From Aspidiotus rigidus (lineage: Eukaryota; Arthropoda; Insecta; Hemiptera; Diaspididae), in assembly GCA_035079385.1 (NCBI GenBank), contig JAVHKY010000026.1:2444501-2508500 (forward strand): a stretch of DNA of 64,000 nt. Direction: 5' to 3'. The notes below the pieces were generated by a model, which saw only the letters and a list, made by a program, of their open reading frames with translations, was not told the origin of the DNA and made no database searches. Shown here in pieces: positions 45,001 through 56,175 of the stretch; the stretch's first letter is position 1, and every line of letters begins with the position of its first letter. The position numbers and the translations under genes were made by a program.

Positions 45001-47091
45001 AAGTTAGCGGCAATCCAGAACTACTGCTATCGGGCAATTTCTATCCTGAAGAACAACAAAGAGAAGAGGAAAGAGATTGAGATAGTAAAGCAGATCGCAG
45101 AAGCCAATGGCTACCGCAGATGTGTGGTGGAGGGAGTCTTTGGGAAAATGGATACAAAGAAAGGAACCCATGATAGCATAGTGAGAAAATACTCCGGATC
45201 GATACCATATATAGGAAAGTAGGTACACAAACAAGGTGATAAAGGCATTCAATGGCTACAATGTGAACGTGGGTATCCAGAATAACCAACCCATGGTGAA
45301 GAGAATCAGCAATGACCAGACGGAACAAAAGGACAAGGAAAGCTTGAGCGGAGTGTAAAAGCTCAGTTGTGAACAGTGCGAGGGCATCTACGTCGGTGAG
45401 ACTGGGAGAAAGTTTGAGATCAGAAAAAAGAAGCACAAAAAGTCGAGGGAGAAAGAAGATGGCAAGTCACTGTTCGGGAAACACTGTAACGAAGAAAACC
45501 ACGACGGAGAGGGAATATTTGAAGTCATACATGTAGAGAATCGCACAAAGAGAAGAAAACTCTGGGAACAAATGGAGATTGCACAAGCCAAGAGGAAGAA
45601 AGCCTGCCTCTTGAACAATGTAATCACATTTGACAGCGAAAAATTATTCGGCTTGGTGATTGGACGAGAGAAGAAGAACAGAACCAACCAATGAGACGGC
45701 AGGAATCCAGGTAGCCAATAGAAAAGCAGCATTTAGAACAATAGATTGAACCAATCACTAAGCAGTATGTTTTAGCCAATAAGAACACAATGTCTTATTA
45801 TTGTAAGAATGAGTTTCTGAGAAGTGAACCAAATTTTTTTAGCCAATAAGATCACAGTGTTATGCTAAAAAACTCATGGTTAAGGCCTTGTTCTCCTGTT
45901 GCGACACAACTGATGATGGGATAACACCCGAAAGTACTCTTGTAAAAGCAACTAATAAAGTAGATTTGTACATTTGGAAAACCCCTTTTTCAATATTAGT
46001 GCTCTACTTACACCTCAATCACTCATTATGAGTTCCGATAACCGAACTTAGGGGTTCAAATCGCATTGCAAGAGTACTGAAAAATTGTTCAACTTGTAAA
46101 CGCTACTTAAAGACATTAAACCTAGGTATCATAAAATTTGACGCTGACTTTCTCATATAGCTAGAATGAATTCAACCTGAACATCTCTCGGCAGCTGTGA
46201 AATAAGTCATGTTCCTGCTTTTAATATTAGTAACTTCCCCGTAAGGCTGGAATTAGCCGAGATCTAAGTTCTAGCTGAAAATTACGTAACGAAATCTATT
46301 TCAAGGCTGGAATAAATCAATTTCTAAAAATTTCCCTGCAAGGCTGGAGTTCTGGGTTCAAAAGCGCAGGGTTTTTGTGGGCCGTCACTTCTGTAAAAAT
46401 CAATCGAGAGTAATTCATTTTCACTCAATTTCGAATTTTTCTAAGGATTGCACGGTTAAAAAGAGCCCAAGAAGAGCGAAAAAATGTATTTTCGCTCTTC
46501 TGCCTGCACATGGAATTTGTTTTACGAATAAAAAAGTGTTCGAAGACGATTGAAATATTTAGAGCCCATTGAATCTTTGATTTTTTTCATCAGCTTCCAT
46601 TAGGCCTGTATAGACAAATTGTAAAGAAGAAAAAAATTCAAAAATGACAAGTAAAATGAGGTACTATTGTTCTGAAACACTGACAAATCACTATACTTTC
46701 AAAACCTAAGGAAAATTTTCTTCCTTCGAATTTGGTAGAGATAAGAAACGTCTTGTAAACAACATTAATTCCAAGCTTACAAACTTCAAGGATGCGACCT
46801 GCACCTGCACAATGCACAATCTATAAATTCAAATATTTGGAAATCATAACTCACCTTCTTGGCCAAATCCGGGGGGATGTTTCCAACGGAGTGATCTAGT
46901 TGGTCGATTATATGCTGCACGCATTGTTCGCTATATTCGCTATTATGAATAATGTACGCATCTAAGATGGGTTTTGAATACTCGTAAAGTACCCGGCCTT
47001 CATTCGTGTCAACGACTACAATTTTTACCGAAGTAGTACCCATGTCAATTCCTAAGATATAACCTCTTTCGATATCACAATTTTCTGCCAT
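36099..47091 (-). CDS. SHPK: Sedoheptulokinase-like FGGY kinase; eroded C-terminus
   Basis: Sedoheptulokinase phosphorylates sedoheptulose to its 7-phosphate in the cytosol, feeding the pentose phosphate pathway. Minus-strand exons: 46855-47091, 42088-42338, 38139-38404, 36984-37115, 36742-36891, 36240-36435 and a last piece 36099-36141. All junctions are GT-AG and phases agree (0,2,1,1,1,2). Motifs in order: [10 protein letters not shown] (N-terminal phosphate loop), [97 protein letters not shown] and [10 protein letters not shown]. The order and wording match SHPK throughout. The model gives 424 residues against 478 for the human enzyme. After exon 6 the sequence has a premature TAG (36099-36101), then VVNNEQVEIMQEIF, which resembles the normal region after GSGSAL, then more stops. 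Introns 1-3 are expanded by transposons. Either a recent pseudogene, a missed last exon, or a sequence error. Confidence 0.85.
37265..38081 (+). mobile_element. LINE remnant in intron 3 of the SHPK-like gene
   Basis: Broken frames show [16 protein letters not shown] and [19 protein letters not shown] then [14 protein letters not shown], the SIFTAE / SDSLSSL / NPIV RNase H pattern of Jockey/R1-like LINEs, and a decayed C-terminal tail. Ends in an A-rich tail (38064-38081). Opposite in orientation to the host gene, 5'-truncated and dead. Confidence 0.65.
38480..39355. other. Unclassified non-coding part of SHPK-like intron 2
   Basis: No gene. A (G)8 run with GAGGCACCTGG at about 39042-39061 has an inverted counterpart CCAAGGCCTCCCCCCCCCC at 40620-40640, which suggests that the fold-back structure reaches beyond the satellite units. 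Confidence 0.35.
39360..40620. repeat. About 150-bp satellite-like array with inverted end units (fold-back)
   Basis: Direct monomers are marked by AAAAATTCTCCAGTCGCTGG at about 39400, 39556, 39707, 39857, 39940 (shortened), 40076 and 40229, spacing about 150-156. Each also carries TTTTTCACCCTGGAGGACCGTGAG, a TTTGGTATTTCATTCATCAATTAGG-like stretch and a GTCCACCGAGTTCGAAAAA-like stretch. From about 40263 to 40600 two further monomers lie in reverse orientation (CCAGCGACTGGAGAATTTTT near 40472). Lies in intron 2 of the SHPK-like gene; non-coding. Confidence 0.85.
40694..40745. repeat. Perfect 13-bp hairpin with CTGA...CCGAAAC loop
   Basis: AGGACGTTTCGGT (40694-40706) and ACCGAAACGTCCT (40733-40745) are exact reverse complements around GCACTGAGCATAATGG. 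The CTGA-then-CCGAAACGTC arrangement is like degenerate hammerhead-type tails often left by Penelope-like elements. May be a PLE footprint. Confidence 0.5.
40840..41660 (-). mobile_element. Minus-strand LINE RNase H remnants, tandemly duplicated
   Basis: On the minus strand, [20 protein letters not shown] and [14 protein letters not shown] (about 41125-41220) resemble SASIFTAE / TDSLSSL of RNase H. The block 40990-41130 (GGAATTCACTGG..GAGACAGATGTAGGAG..GGAATAAATGAA) recurs at about 41495-41600 (CGGAATCCAGGC..GAGACAGATGTAGAAG..GGAGTAAATGAA), so two copies lie in tandem. Same orientation as the host gene, within intron 2. Confidence 0.5.
42588..42700. repeat. Long imperfect hairpin with CTGATGATGG loop
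   Basis: Left arm GAATCGCATATTTAATTTAC...AGCGACCGATT (to 42632) pairs with right arm AATCGGTCGCT (42661-42671)...AGTAAATTGAATGCGATTC, about 38 paired positions with a small bulge. The loop reads CAAAGCCTGATGATGGTCAA then TAGGGCAA. CTGATGATGG is the same word as in the PLE pseudo-LTR at 45910. Consistent with a hammerhead with an extended stem III from another PLE; the GAAA box reads CAAAA, so probably degenerate. Confidence 0.55.
42894..43126 (+). repeat. 5' pseudo-LTR of PLE copy 2
   Basis: Direct repeat of 45820-46040, starting AGAAGTGAACCAA and ending ATTATGAGTTCCGATA. Carries a degraded hammerhead-like core at 42996-43020 (TTAATGATGGGATAACACCC then GAAA). The ATG of the first frame is inside it (43114). 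Confidence 0.8.
45820..46040 (+). repeat. 3' pseudo-LTR of PLE copy 2
   Basis: Direct repeat of 42894-43126 and homologous to about 6487-6690 of copy 1. Ends abruptly at ATGAGTTCCGATA, where the host intron resumes. Confidence 0.8.
45898..45952 (+). ncRNA. Hammerhead-ribozyme-like motif, best-preserved copy
   Basis: GTTGC (45898-45902), then CTGATGA (45910-45916), U, GGG-ATAACA-CCC (45918-45929), GAAA (45930-45933), GTACTCTTGTAAAA, then GCAAC (45948-45952), which pairs with the first GTTGC. CUGAUGA and GAAA are the invariant hammerhead core boxes, and the flanking GTTGC/GCAAC pair would form the outer part of stem I. Helix III would be minimal (AG/CU) with cleavage after a CUU. PLE pseudo-LTRs are an established location for such motifs. 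An extra U before stem II and weak stem I pairing near the core lower confidence. Confidence 0.5.
46041..46785. other. Remainder of SHPK-like intron 1
   Basis: Non-coding sequence between the PLE and exon 1. No repeat or motif recognised apart from a local CGAAAAAATG/TTTTCGCTCTT dyad near 46470-46500. Confidence 0.4.
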
Positions 47092-49278
47092 TGTTAACGA
47101 ATAAGACGATGAATATGAGAAGTTTGTGAATTAAAAACGAACCAACTTCCTGCGTTGGAAACCGAAAGCAACTGTGTGTATGAATTAACTTAATTTTATC
47201 GATGAACGATAGCCGCGTGTTTGCACTGCGAGACTGGTTTTTTCCGTGATAACTTTTATACTGATTACACAAGTATAACTTCGAGTATATTTTCTTCGCG
47301 TTATATGTAACAAGAAATTTTATGACCGACTTCTTTTCAGTGATACCACATATACAAGCAATGTAAAAGTTTTATTTTATTTTAAATTTTAAATTGTTTT
47401 ATTTTTACGCAATTACTAGAAAATTTACGAAATTGAGAGGCAGGACCCTTAATGATCGTCGCTTCGATGAAAGAACCGACATCAAAATTTGCTTTGGTAT
47501 CATACATCTTTATTTTTATAGTATTACATTATAAAATATACAACAAATTTGTATAGATTCATAATACATTATGAACACAGATTTAAAATTTAAAATTAGA
47601 AAAAAAAAAAAAAAAAACATTGTAATAACTCGAAATTGAAAGCAATACAAGGTAAAAACCAATTCAAGAAAACGTAGCAAGCTCTATAGTGAAAATGTTA
47701 CACAATAGTAAAGAGTAAATTTTTATCTCGCGTAGATTAAATGTTCCTTATTAAACACGATGAAAAGTTCCGTAGAATGAAACTTTTATTCTTTTTTTTT
47801 TGTAGGCAACGAAGTAACGTTTATATACAAATACACGCATCACGATGATTAAAATACAGAGGTAATAATGATAACGATAGTAATACAAGTGAAGATTATC
47901 ATTTTCATTATTAGTTATAATAATAAAAATAATAAGAAAAAATTTGTAGTAACTATAATAGCAATCGACTTAGTAAATCCCAATAATAAAAACGAAAGTA
48001 AAAGGGTCAAAAAAAAAAATTCTTCACAAGGAGAGAGAAAAAATTAGATTATGTAGTATTCGTTCGATCGTATGCTTCTGCGGAGAGCTAAATTGCGGAT
48101 TTAAATCGAGAATTGTTCGTTCATTATTATTTTAGGAGGAAGCTTCATCGGGGCAGGATCATTCTCATAAAGTGGATGATTGTCCTCGTACTTTACAGAA
48201 GCATACTAATGATATGTTAAAAGATATAATAGAGATGTACTACGACAAAAATTTTCTCTAGATTACAGATTGATAAATATACGAAATCATTACGAAATTT
48301 TTTTCCAAAATTACAAATAAATCTAAGATCTCAGTCAATATTAAAACTTACTAAGTACATACAAAAAAAAAAAAAAATTGAACAAGCATTAGATTATGCT
48401 TCGGCTTCAGTTGCGTAATGGAACTAATGATTATGGGGGAACTAAGGCAGTTGAAAATTTTTCAAGTCCTCAAAATACTAGAAGTAAAAGTTCAGCTTAT
48501 AAAACAGTCACATCAGAAAGCTCTATGATTTTTAAAAAATTATTGATGGCAGATTAGGTATAATTTAGAACTCCGGAAATACGGAAGGAAGTTTCAAAAA
48601 GCTCGATTTTTTTTTCATTTAATAATAAAAAGAAACGAAAGTAAGATTTTTGTACCGATTCAAATTTAGAAAGTATACACAATGCAAAATTAAAACGAAT
48701 CTTTCCCCTATAAATGAGGACTTTTTGAGTACATATTCGTACTCAGAAATCATTTTAATAAAAACAGATTTGAAGTTATGCCAGCTACTTTACGAATACT
48801 TCATCCTTTCATCTTCGCTCTGTATCTCCTATGTAAGAATGTACTATAGTTATTCACGAACAAAAGAAAAATACTGAAAGGAGTCAATACTGAAATAATT
48901 TATTACTAGGCACACCGAGCATGAGCCTAGAAAGTGAAAATTTAGAGACAGGATTTGAGCCTCGCGAAATTCTCATTTCCAAATTTGCAAGTGTGAATAG
49001 GCAGTACACCTAAGCTAAGGTTGCCTACCACAAATACGCAACGAAAAGCACGTATTTCTTGAACCGAAGGTTGGAACTTGAGATGAAGAGATATTCATCG
49101 ACTCAAAATAAATCACGAAATATCAAGAATTATAACGCACTCGGTACTCAGCCTCCAAATATATTCCAAAATGCAAGAAACTAGGCGACGACACCAAATA
49201 CATGCATAATACTTTCCCTTTCTCCTCCTCAACTCTTTCAAAGACACTTTCTCACCACCTTCAAATTAGTTTCACTAA
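47092..49278. other. A+T-rich non-coding stretch upstream of the SHPK-like gene
   Basis: Should contain the SHPK-like promoter just above 47091. Further on there is only A+T-rich DNA with A-runs (47604, 48362). It could partly be a long 3' UTR of a minus-strand transcript from the right, since several TTTATT words (reverse poly(A) signals) occur near 47509, but this cannot be decided here. Confidence 0.35.
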
Positions 49279-49605
49279 TTACAATTTAAATTTATGTTGT
49301 CGGAACTCCACGTAACCTGTAATTCTATTTTCTGGTTCTTCCAGATCCGAAAAAACTCTGCACCTCACATTTTCTTCACTGAATGCGATCAATTCTTTCA
49401 CTGTACAGCGTTGATCCTGCATCACGCCAACCAAACAACCGAGATCTAGATTTCTTTCGACATTTTCCCGGAGCCAGCCTTTTCCAGATTTCAAAACTGA
49501 TTGCGACACCACACAAACTATCGCGCACCATTCTTGCGCCAGAGTGTTTGTCCAAGTTCTTCGTCGTACATTATTGAATGCGCTCACCTCCTGCTACCAT
49601 ACCAA
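49279..49605 (-). CDS. Hypothetical exon or small gene
   Basis: Open minus frame of about 102 codons ending at a TAA (49279-49281), with protein-like composition (segments WTNTLAQEWCAIVCVVSQSV, GWLRENVERNLDLGCLVGVM and ITGYVEFRQHKFKL). There is no ATG at its start; an acceptor-like sequence (ggtatggtagcag) precedes it near 49595, suggesting a terminal exon. No family recognised and no upstream exon found. Confidence 0.3.
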
Positions 49606-52518
49606 GAATGATTTCCATCTATAATGCTTCCTTACACTCAATTACAATCATGGACCGGTATGAATATTTTCCCGCGTTTATACGTCTAAGCGTAATCTAA
49701 AACAAACAATCAGAGGATAATAAGAGAAGTAGCGCAGAAAACCATAATTCTACTGTAAAAACATTTTCAAATGAATAATAGACCACGATGACATGTCACC
49801 ATTCATTTTGAGTAACTCGGACTCAGAAGAAGCGCCCGAAAACGGAATTTTACTGCGAGTGGATACGAAAGACTCCATAGCATAACACATTTTCACGCAA
49901 TTATTACCGTGGTTACACGATCATATTCTGGAGAATAAGATGTGAAAGTAAGTGCCTATCGAGAGAAGAAATCATTCCTGAAATTATTCAATAACTTCGT
50001 AGATGGTGAGTGTTGGATGAGTGATTAGGTTCATACGAAAAAGGAACGCGGACGAAGCTAAATAAGAAGTGGATGAAATAAGTCTCAGAATCCTCCTTTG
50101 AGACTCACGGAATCGAGTCAGAAGAGCTCGTCATCCAGACAATTACCTGATGAACCCCGATTCAGTTTCAAAAAACTAATTTCATCAGCAGCACTACGAG
50201 CTCGAATAATACGAACTATTTTCACTTTTTGAACTGAATCTGAAACGATGATTCGAGTATTAGGTTGGTGTTCGACAATCTTAAAAAATTAAGTTTAGTA
50301 AAATTACGCGAATTATTTATTGATAATAGCGAGACAAACTGGTGCAGGAAAAATGATTTTTTTTTTTTTTTGGTCTTCTTATTTAAAAATATCTGGCTAC
50401 GAAATGACCGCGATACAGCCTGGGCCCCCGTTTTATAGCAGGGCTTCAAATCAACAGGTATTTGCCGACAAATCCAGTCTTTCTCTCAAATTATATTACG
50501 CCTAAGGAGCTAGTTGAAATTAACTTAGAATATCAATTAAGTCTACGTAAATCAGAGAAAGAGCAAAAGAAATAAGTACAATCAATTTGTACCAAACTTG
50601 TGGGTCTTTGTACTTAGACATTATTATGAAATAGAATATTGCTCTTTATACGTGTACACTCCGCATGAATACGATATTCTCATTAACTGCCTAATAATAA
50701 TGATGTATCTTTTTTTTTTTTTTCTTTTTCTACAAATTATATAAGTTTTATGACTACTGTGATAGATTTTGTACTACGTTTTGCCTACCTTAAATGAGTT
50801 AACCGTTAAATGCTTCAAAATATTGTCGAGATAAAAATGCGAGTTTTTTCCTTTTTTGAGTTATATTAGGCTTTACTAGTTAACATTTTGCTGCGACCTG
50901 AATTGTTCCTGATATACTTTCCTTTCATATCTTAGGTATCGGGCGAAAAGGAATATTATAACTATAGATAACAAAAATATTTAATTTCACCATGGTAACT
51001 ATAATATCGTACTGTTTCATTTTATTTTTAACACTGGGTACGAATTATATTTCTTTGTTTTCTCAAGCCAATAAAATTGATACATAATTTACTTAATTTT
51101 TTTGTCCCAATTTTTGGCGCTCTCGAGTTATTTCTGAAAACTTGCAAAATCATAAACCGCTCAAAACCCGCAATACTTTCTCAAACCCGATAACGATTAA
51201 AACTTTTCCTTTTTTTTTTTTTTTTTAATTAATTCTTGTGAGTCACTTTTGTAATGGTAAATAATACAGAATGAATATTGCCAACGTACTCTAGAATATT
51301 CTAATAATAGGTTACGTGCTTTCTACTACGATCAAATTCTTTAACGCGTACTCGAGTTCACTTAAAAATTTGCAAGCTATTCCGACGAGCAGGAACTAAA
51401 ATCGGGAATAATTATTAAAAAAAAAAAAAGGAAAAATATACCGAATAGTAATAATAATTATAATAACATTCGCGAATAAATTAAAGAGAAATCAAAATAA
51501 AAATAACTAAGTAGGTAAATAATGTGTTGTGTTATACGTCTAAAATGTTATCGACTATACTTTCGCTTCCTTCTTAACGTATCAACACGAGGGTACCCAA
51601 GAAAAAATATTCGTTATAATATTCTACGTACATTTATATCATAAAAATAATAGTAATAAGAAACAGTAGCATTGATAATAATAAATAGATCACGAGGATA
51701 ATACCGAAAGTTAAACATTATACAGATTAAAAAAGAAGAATAATATCCGTGTAACAGTCAAAGGTAGCAAGTTTTATATCATCTTTTATCCTTTTTATTC
51801 TCGTTTTTCATGTTCAATTTTTTCGATTCAGGTTGTAGTGTTTTTGTAATGGTGAATATAGTACATGGAATATTATAAATATAATAAAATGAACAATTGA
51901 GTTTATAAAAGGAAAGGAAAAAAAAAAAAAAAATTGCGGTGAATAACAGAGAGAGGAAAAACAAACATTAACAATTTTTCTTTTAAAAGAGGGAAAATAA
52001 AATAGAAATAGAAAAACCTAGGAAAGTGGGTAACGAAATTTATACAATTTGCCTCAGTTATAAGAGCGAACGACTTCGTCCAGATCTGGGGGAGCTGCCC
52101 GTGACGTCATCTATTACAACCGATCGAAATACACTATACGATGTCTCGATTTACAGAAACGCGCTATCGATGTCTACTTGATTTTTTGTCTTTTGAAAAT
52201 TGTGATGTAGAAATTTACTTAGGAAACCGGTTCAATACTAAAAATTTTTATAATACTTTTTTTTTGTTTTTCAAATCATAGAAGTCCCCAGCCCATGAAC
52301 AATAAGTATATTAATTTTGAATTAAAACAATTAGAGAGAACGAATGGTCGCGTAGACGGTAGAAAGAAGGAATACAGAATCTAAACGAATTATACTCCGA
52401 CCATACCGGGCTTTAACGTTTTCTTCTTTCTTTCGATTGCGAAAGCACGTAAAGCTGCAGTTCGGAATAAACGTAAATATTTTTCACCACCGAAAATGTC
52501 GTCTTAAACTTGAATAAC
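49606..52518. other. A+T-rich non-coding stretch
   Basis: Many A- or T-runs and short frames only. TGACGTCA occurs once (about 52102). No gene or recognised element. Could be 3' UTR of a minus-strand gene ending at 52519. Confidence 0.35.
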
Positions 52519-52614
52519 CTACTTTCTTTCGCTAACCGTAATCTCGACATGTTGTTCCTCGTTATTTTTCGGAGAATGTTCCCTCAACCGGCGTATAATC
52601 CAATCGGTACTGAC
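52519..52614 (-). CDS. Possible last coding exon of an unidentified minus-strand gene
   Basis: A good acceptor (tttgtttttttgatatag) at 52615 is followed by 32 codons ending in TAG: STDWIIRRLREHSPKNNEEQ then HVEITVSERK. The composition is strongly protein-like and amphipathic, unlike the surroundings. Upstream exons were not found between 52.7 and 56 kb. Function unknown. Confidence 0.3.
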   Translation of the reverse strand, partial: VSTDWIIRRLREHSPKNNEEQHVEITVSERK

Positions 52615-53119
52615 CTATATCAAAAAAACAAATAGAAATCAATCAAGATTTGGAATACACAGAACAGAACATCTACACAGGCTCATTCGAAAAAATTATC
52701 AACTCGGAATTTTAACACAGCTTGTAAAAGACCCATTAAAACTTCCAAGGAGTAAAAACCTTTGGTGGCAAGTAACGGGGAGCTCGGGTAACCTTTGCGA
52801 TCTCTCAGCACTTATTGGGAAATCACAGAAAAATCATTATTCTGGATTATTTTATGTTGTAGTACATATTTAATTTTTTTTTTTTTTTCTGGGATTGAAC
52901 CAGAGTATTTCTGACGAAAATTCTAAGATACCGCCTTCCTTAGAAACTACAACAGAATATAGATGAGTATTAGTGAAACCGTTTCAAGATCAATAATATC
53001 TTTCGCGAAAGGTTCAAGATGAGAAACTCAGAAGATATAAGTCTCAGCTATTCATAATTTTGTACTTGAATTGATTGCGCAATCATGAAAAAAGAATATT
53101 TTAAAACTAGTTGAAATAT

Positions 53120-53620
53120 GGATTCACTAACTCTACCAATACCACCCATGCTTACAACCTTCCAATCATACCCTCCCTCCCTGCATCTTACCGACCTATC
53201 GCTCCAACTTGTCCTTGACAAAGACTATTTTGGTTCGAAGGATCAAATAACATCATTTCCTCAAATCAGTACGGCTTCCGCGAAGGCGGCAATAACCCCA
53301 AGCCATAACAGACTTAAATCTCCAAATTGAGGAGACCCTCCGCTCAAACTCAAAACTTTATCCCATTTTCTTCAACCTTCAGGCACTGGCTTTCGAGCCA
53401 ATTCACCCGAACTCCTCCAATCCTTCCTTTATGACAGATCTTTAACAATTAGTAATAACGGTATGCCTCAGAAAATTCTTTTCCCAGCTCCTTGGTCTCA
53501 TTTTCGACTTCAAAGCCTCCCAGACTCACCATATCAAACTATTCATTGAATAGGTGTCCATCACACCCCGTACTGGCTTCGTCCAAGCTCGACGTATCAG
53601 TTCGAGTTCTCGCAAATAAG
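53120..53620 (+). mobile_element. LINE reverse transcriptase remnant
   Basis: Broken frames show NQYGFREGGNNPKP, ITDLNLQIEETLRSNSKLYP, IFFNLQALAFEP and ELLQSFLYDRSLTISNNGMPQ, the QYGFR.GR / FFDL.KAFD / L.SFL.DRT....NG..S pattern of Jockey-like RT. No intact frame. Confidence 0.5.
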
Positions 53621-56175
53621 TGAGGCTTAAATTTAAAACCAGCGATGTTGTACAAAATTATTTCAATTTTGTTTCGGTATTCATTTTCGTTCCAGAAAAT
53701 TAATCTATAATTATTTTCGCTCTATTTCGTTCTTCTTTCAGCTGAAAAAGTTTCGTTATTATCGTTCTCGTTTTCGTTTCACATAGTTTTTGTAAAAAAT
53801 GTAGTGATTCTGATGAAAATTCTCGCCTTTCGTTTTCGGTTCTAGAATTTCCTGTGATATCAAACTTATTTTTCTTTATTTTACTTTCGTTTCATTCTCC
53901 CAGCTGAAAAAGTTTCGTTATTGTCGTTTTCGTGCAACATTCATGTTTAAAACTACTCCGTACATGTACACTGAAGAAATGTGATCGGATTTGAACGACG
54001 ACAAACAAGAGGAAACCCGAAATTATGAAATTCGATTCCAACAAGTAGCGAAAATAAAAAACGAACTTAGGTATGTTTTTGAACACAATTCAACCTAACC
54101 AATCATAATTTTTAATCACCACTCAGTTCCGCTCGTCAGGTTTCAAATCACCGTGACTCCTGCCCGACAATAACACCTTGTCAAAGATTCTCAGCGTTGG
54201 AAGTTTTACTCGTAAATTTAATTTTTTTTTTTCCCATCTCACGGTCAAATTTGATCATTTGAATCGTCAAGATATGGAAATAGCCTACGTAGGCGTGGTA
54301 TGGCGAGGATGAAGCTGCGCTAATTTTGAATACGACCGATGATTATGGTTCCAACTAAAAAAAAAAAAAAGGTGATGACGATCGACACTCAAAATTAGCA
54401 ATCCTTTTCATCGAGTTCAAGAACTGAAATTTGTGAACATTCCTCTTCATGCTCATCGCGATCTATCTTTTCAATCCAAGTCAAAACCCCACTTTGAAAA
54501 TCGGTTCTTGCATACAGGGCCGTCGAGAAGATTTACGGGCCTCGTAGAAATGAAATTACGGGCCCCAAAAATTTTCCGCTCGTTTCGCTCGCGGTCTACC
54601 ATCCTTTTTTCTTTTTCTTTTTTTAAAATGCAAGGCCACCAACTACTGCTTTGAATTATCGAATTTTAGGCAAATTTCTCAGACCTCTTCCAACTTGAAC
54701 GATTTTTGTACATTCAGAACACTTTTCATCACCTACTTAAATTAAATAAATCTTTCGACTAACAATGTAATCAAATTTTTTTCTTCCAGCAAAAATCAAT
54801 CGTAATTTGAACTAACTTACATTCAAAATATTTTGTACAAATACAAGTTTTTTCTTCAAACACGTCTCTACATTCTTGCATCCTACAATGATCTCAAGTT
54901 AAGATTCAAGGTCAATTAATTAGACTAGACTGAGAAATCAAATCTGAATCATTTAGCCTAGAATAGTCCTAATCTCTAATTATAACTCACTTGAAGTGTA
55001 TCCCTTTAATTCAATCACTACTCGTACACGACTTTAATGGTGAAAAATTGATTCAATTCGACCTAATTCGATTGAATACTGAATCTACTTTGTTCTTTCT
55101 ACTTTTTTCAGCTCACGCAACGCAAACAGTACAAACCATCGCTATTCTGAAATTCGAATCAAGATATTGCACTCAACGCAATCATTCTTCCATTTCATCC
55201 CGCGTCCTTGAGGATATTACGGGAATCTATAACCTTTGACTCAAAAACTCATTAAATTTCATAAATCCATCGACCTTAATTTCATGATAGGTTGACACTC
55301 TACGTTAAAAGGGTGGAGCTGTACTCAGTCAACAACGTACAAGTACAAATATTTTTCTTTTACTTCGCTTCCGTTAAAACTTTTCGTTGGCCTTCATCTC
55401 GAACATTTTCATATTAGTTTCTTAATTTGTACAGAGAATAATTGTTAAGGGCTGTACTCAACCAGTTCATCAAACGTTTTATCAAATAAAATGGAATCGC
55501 CCTCGATCACCTAAAATTTGCTGAATGGAAAACAATATAAGAAATAAACATTAAGAGGATTAAATTATAGCTAACTTGTCATGAAAGGCAAACGATATCT
55601 TTGCGAGGTCGAAATGTTTCAAAAATATGGGAAAAAATTAAAATTAGACTGTATTACGGCTTCAAGTTTTTTACCGGGTAAACCTTCAAAGAAGTCAATT
55701 TTGTATGAAAAGTTTCAATTCAGATTGCAATGAGAGAAAACTTAAAGATTCAATCAACTTGAGTTGAATCTTTCGATTATTTCTGTTCAAGATTACAACA
55801 CTGTATAGAACATCACATGAAGTCCATAAATTAAGCTCAACCGAAGTTATTTTAAATTCTCCAAATCCTTTCAAATAATATCCTTGTCCTCAAATAGAAT
55901 TTTCCTGAGAAATCTGATTTCGCCCCGCACATCTACAAAGCAGTTATAACATTCAACTTGCCAACATCTTACTGATGATTTAATCTCATTCTTTCTCACA
56001 GCCAATGATACAAGATGTTCATTTTTCTATTTCCTTTCCTTCTGCTCTCCTCTCTCCAAATTTCTGTCAAGTCTGGATAATGGATCTGGTTGATTTATCC
56101 AAGTTTCATCACGTGTTCCTTGACTCACTTTACAGATATAAAATCACATGGGAAGTCAAAAGCAAGGATGAATCT
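53621..56175. other. Non-coding region after the ZCCHC14-like stop codon
   Basis: Probably includes the 3' UTR of the minus-strand gene ending at 56176. Two TTCAGCTGAAAAAGTTTCGTT stretches (near 53739 and 53899) form a short direct duplication. No other feature supported. Confidence 0.4.

Larger units (their letters stand above)
42894..46040 (+). mobile_element. Penelope-like element copy 2, nearly full length with pseudo-LTRs
   Basis: Sits antisense in intron 1 of the SHPK-like gene. Direct pseudo-LTRs at 42894-43126 and 45820-46040. A first frame starts inside the left one (43114-43371, [18 protein letters not shown]...). The main frame from about 43673 has a basic/coiled start, [19 protein letters not shown] (about 44092-44150) and [15 protein letters not shown]. 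Frameshifts near 44430 and 44520-44640 then shift the RT before [12 protein letters not shown] and an intact YVDD (44794-44805). About 33 bases that copy 1 has (FTVGKDNET region) are missing near 44885. The GIY-YIG domain ([13 protein letters not shown], 45380-45420) is in another frame. Several CCAAT/ATTGG boxes lie at 45660-45850. Inactive but informative. Confidence 0.9.
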
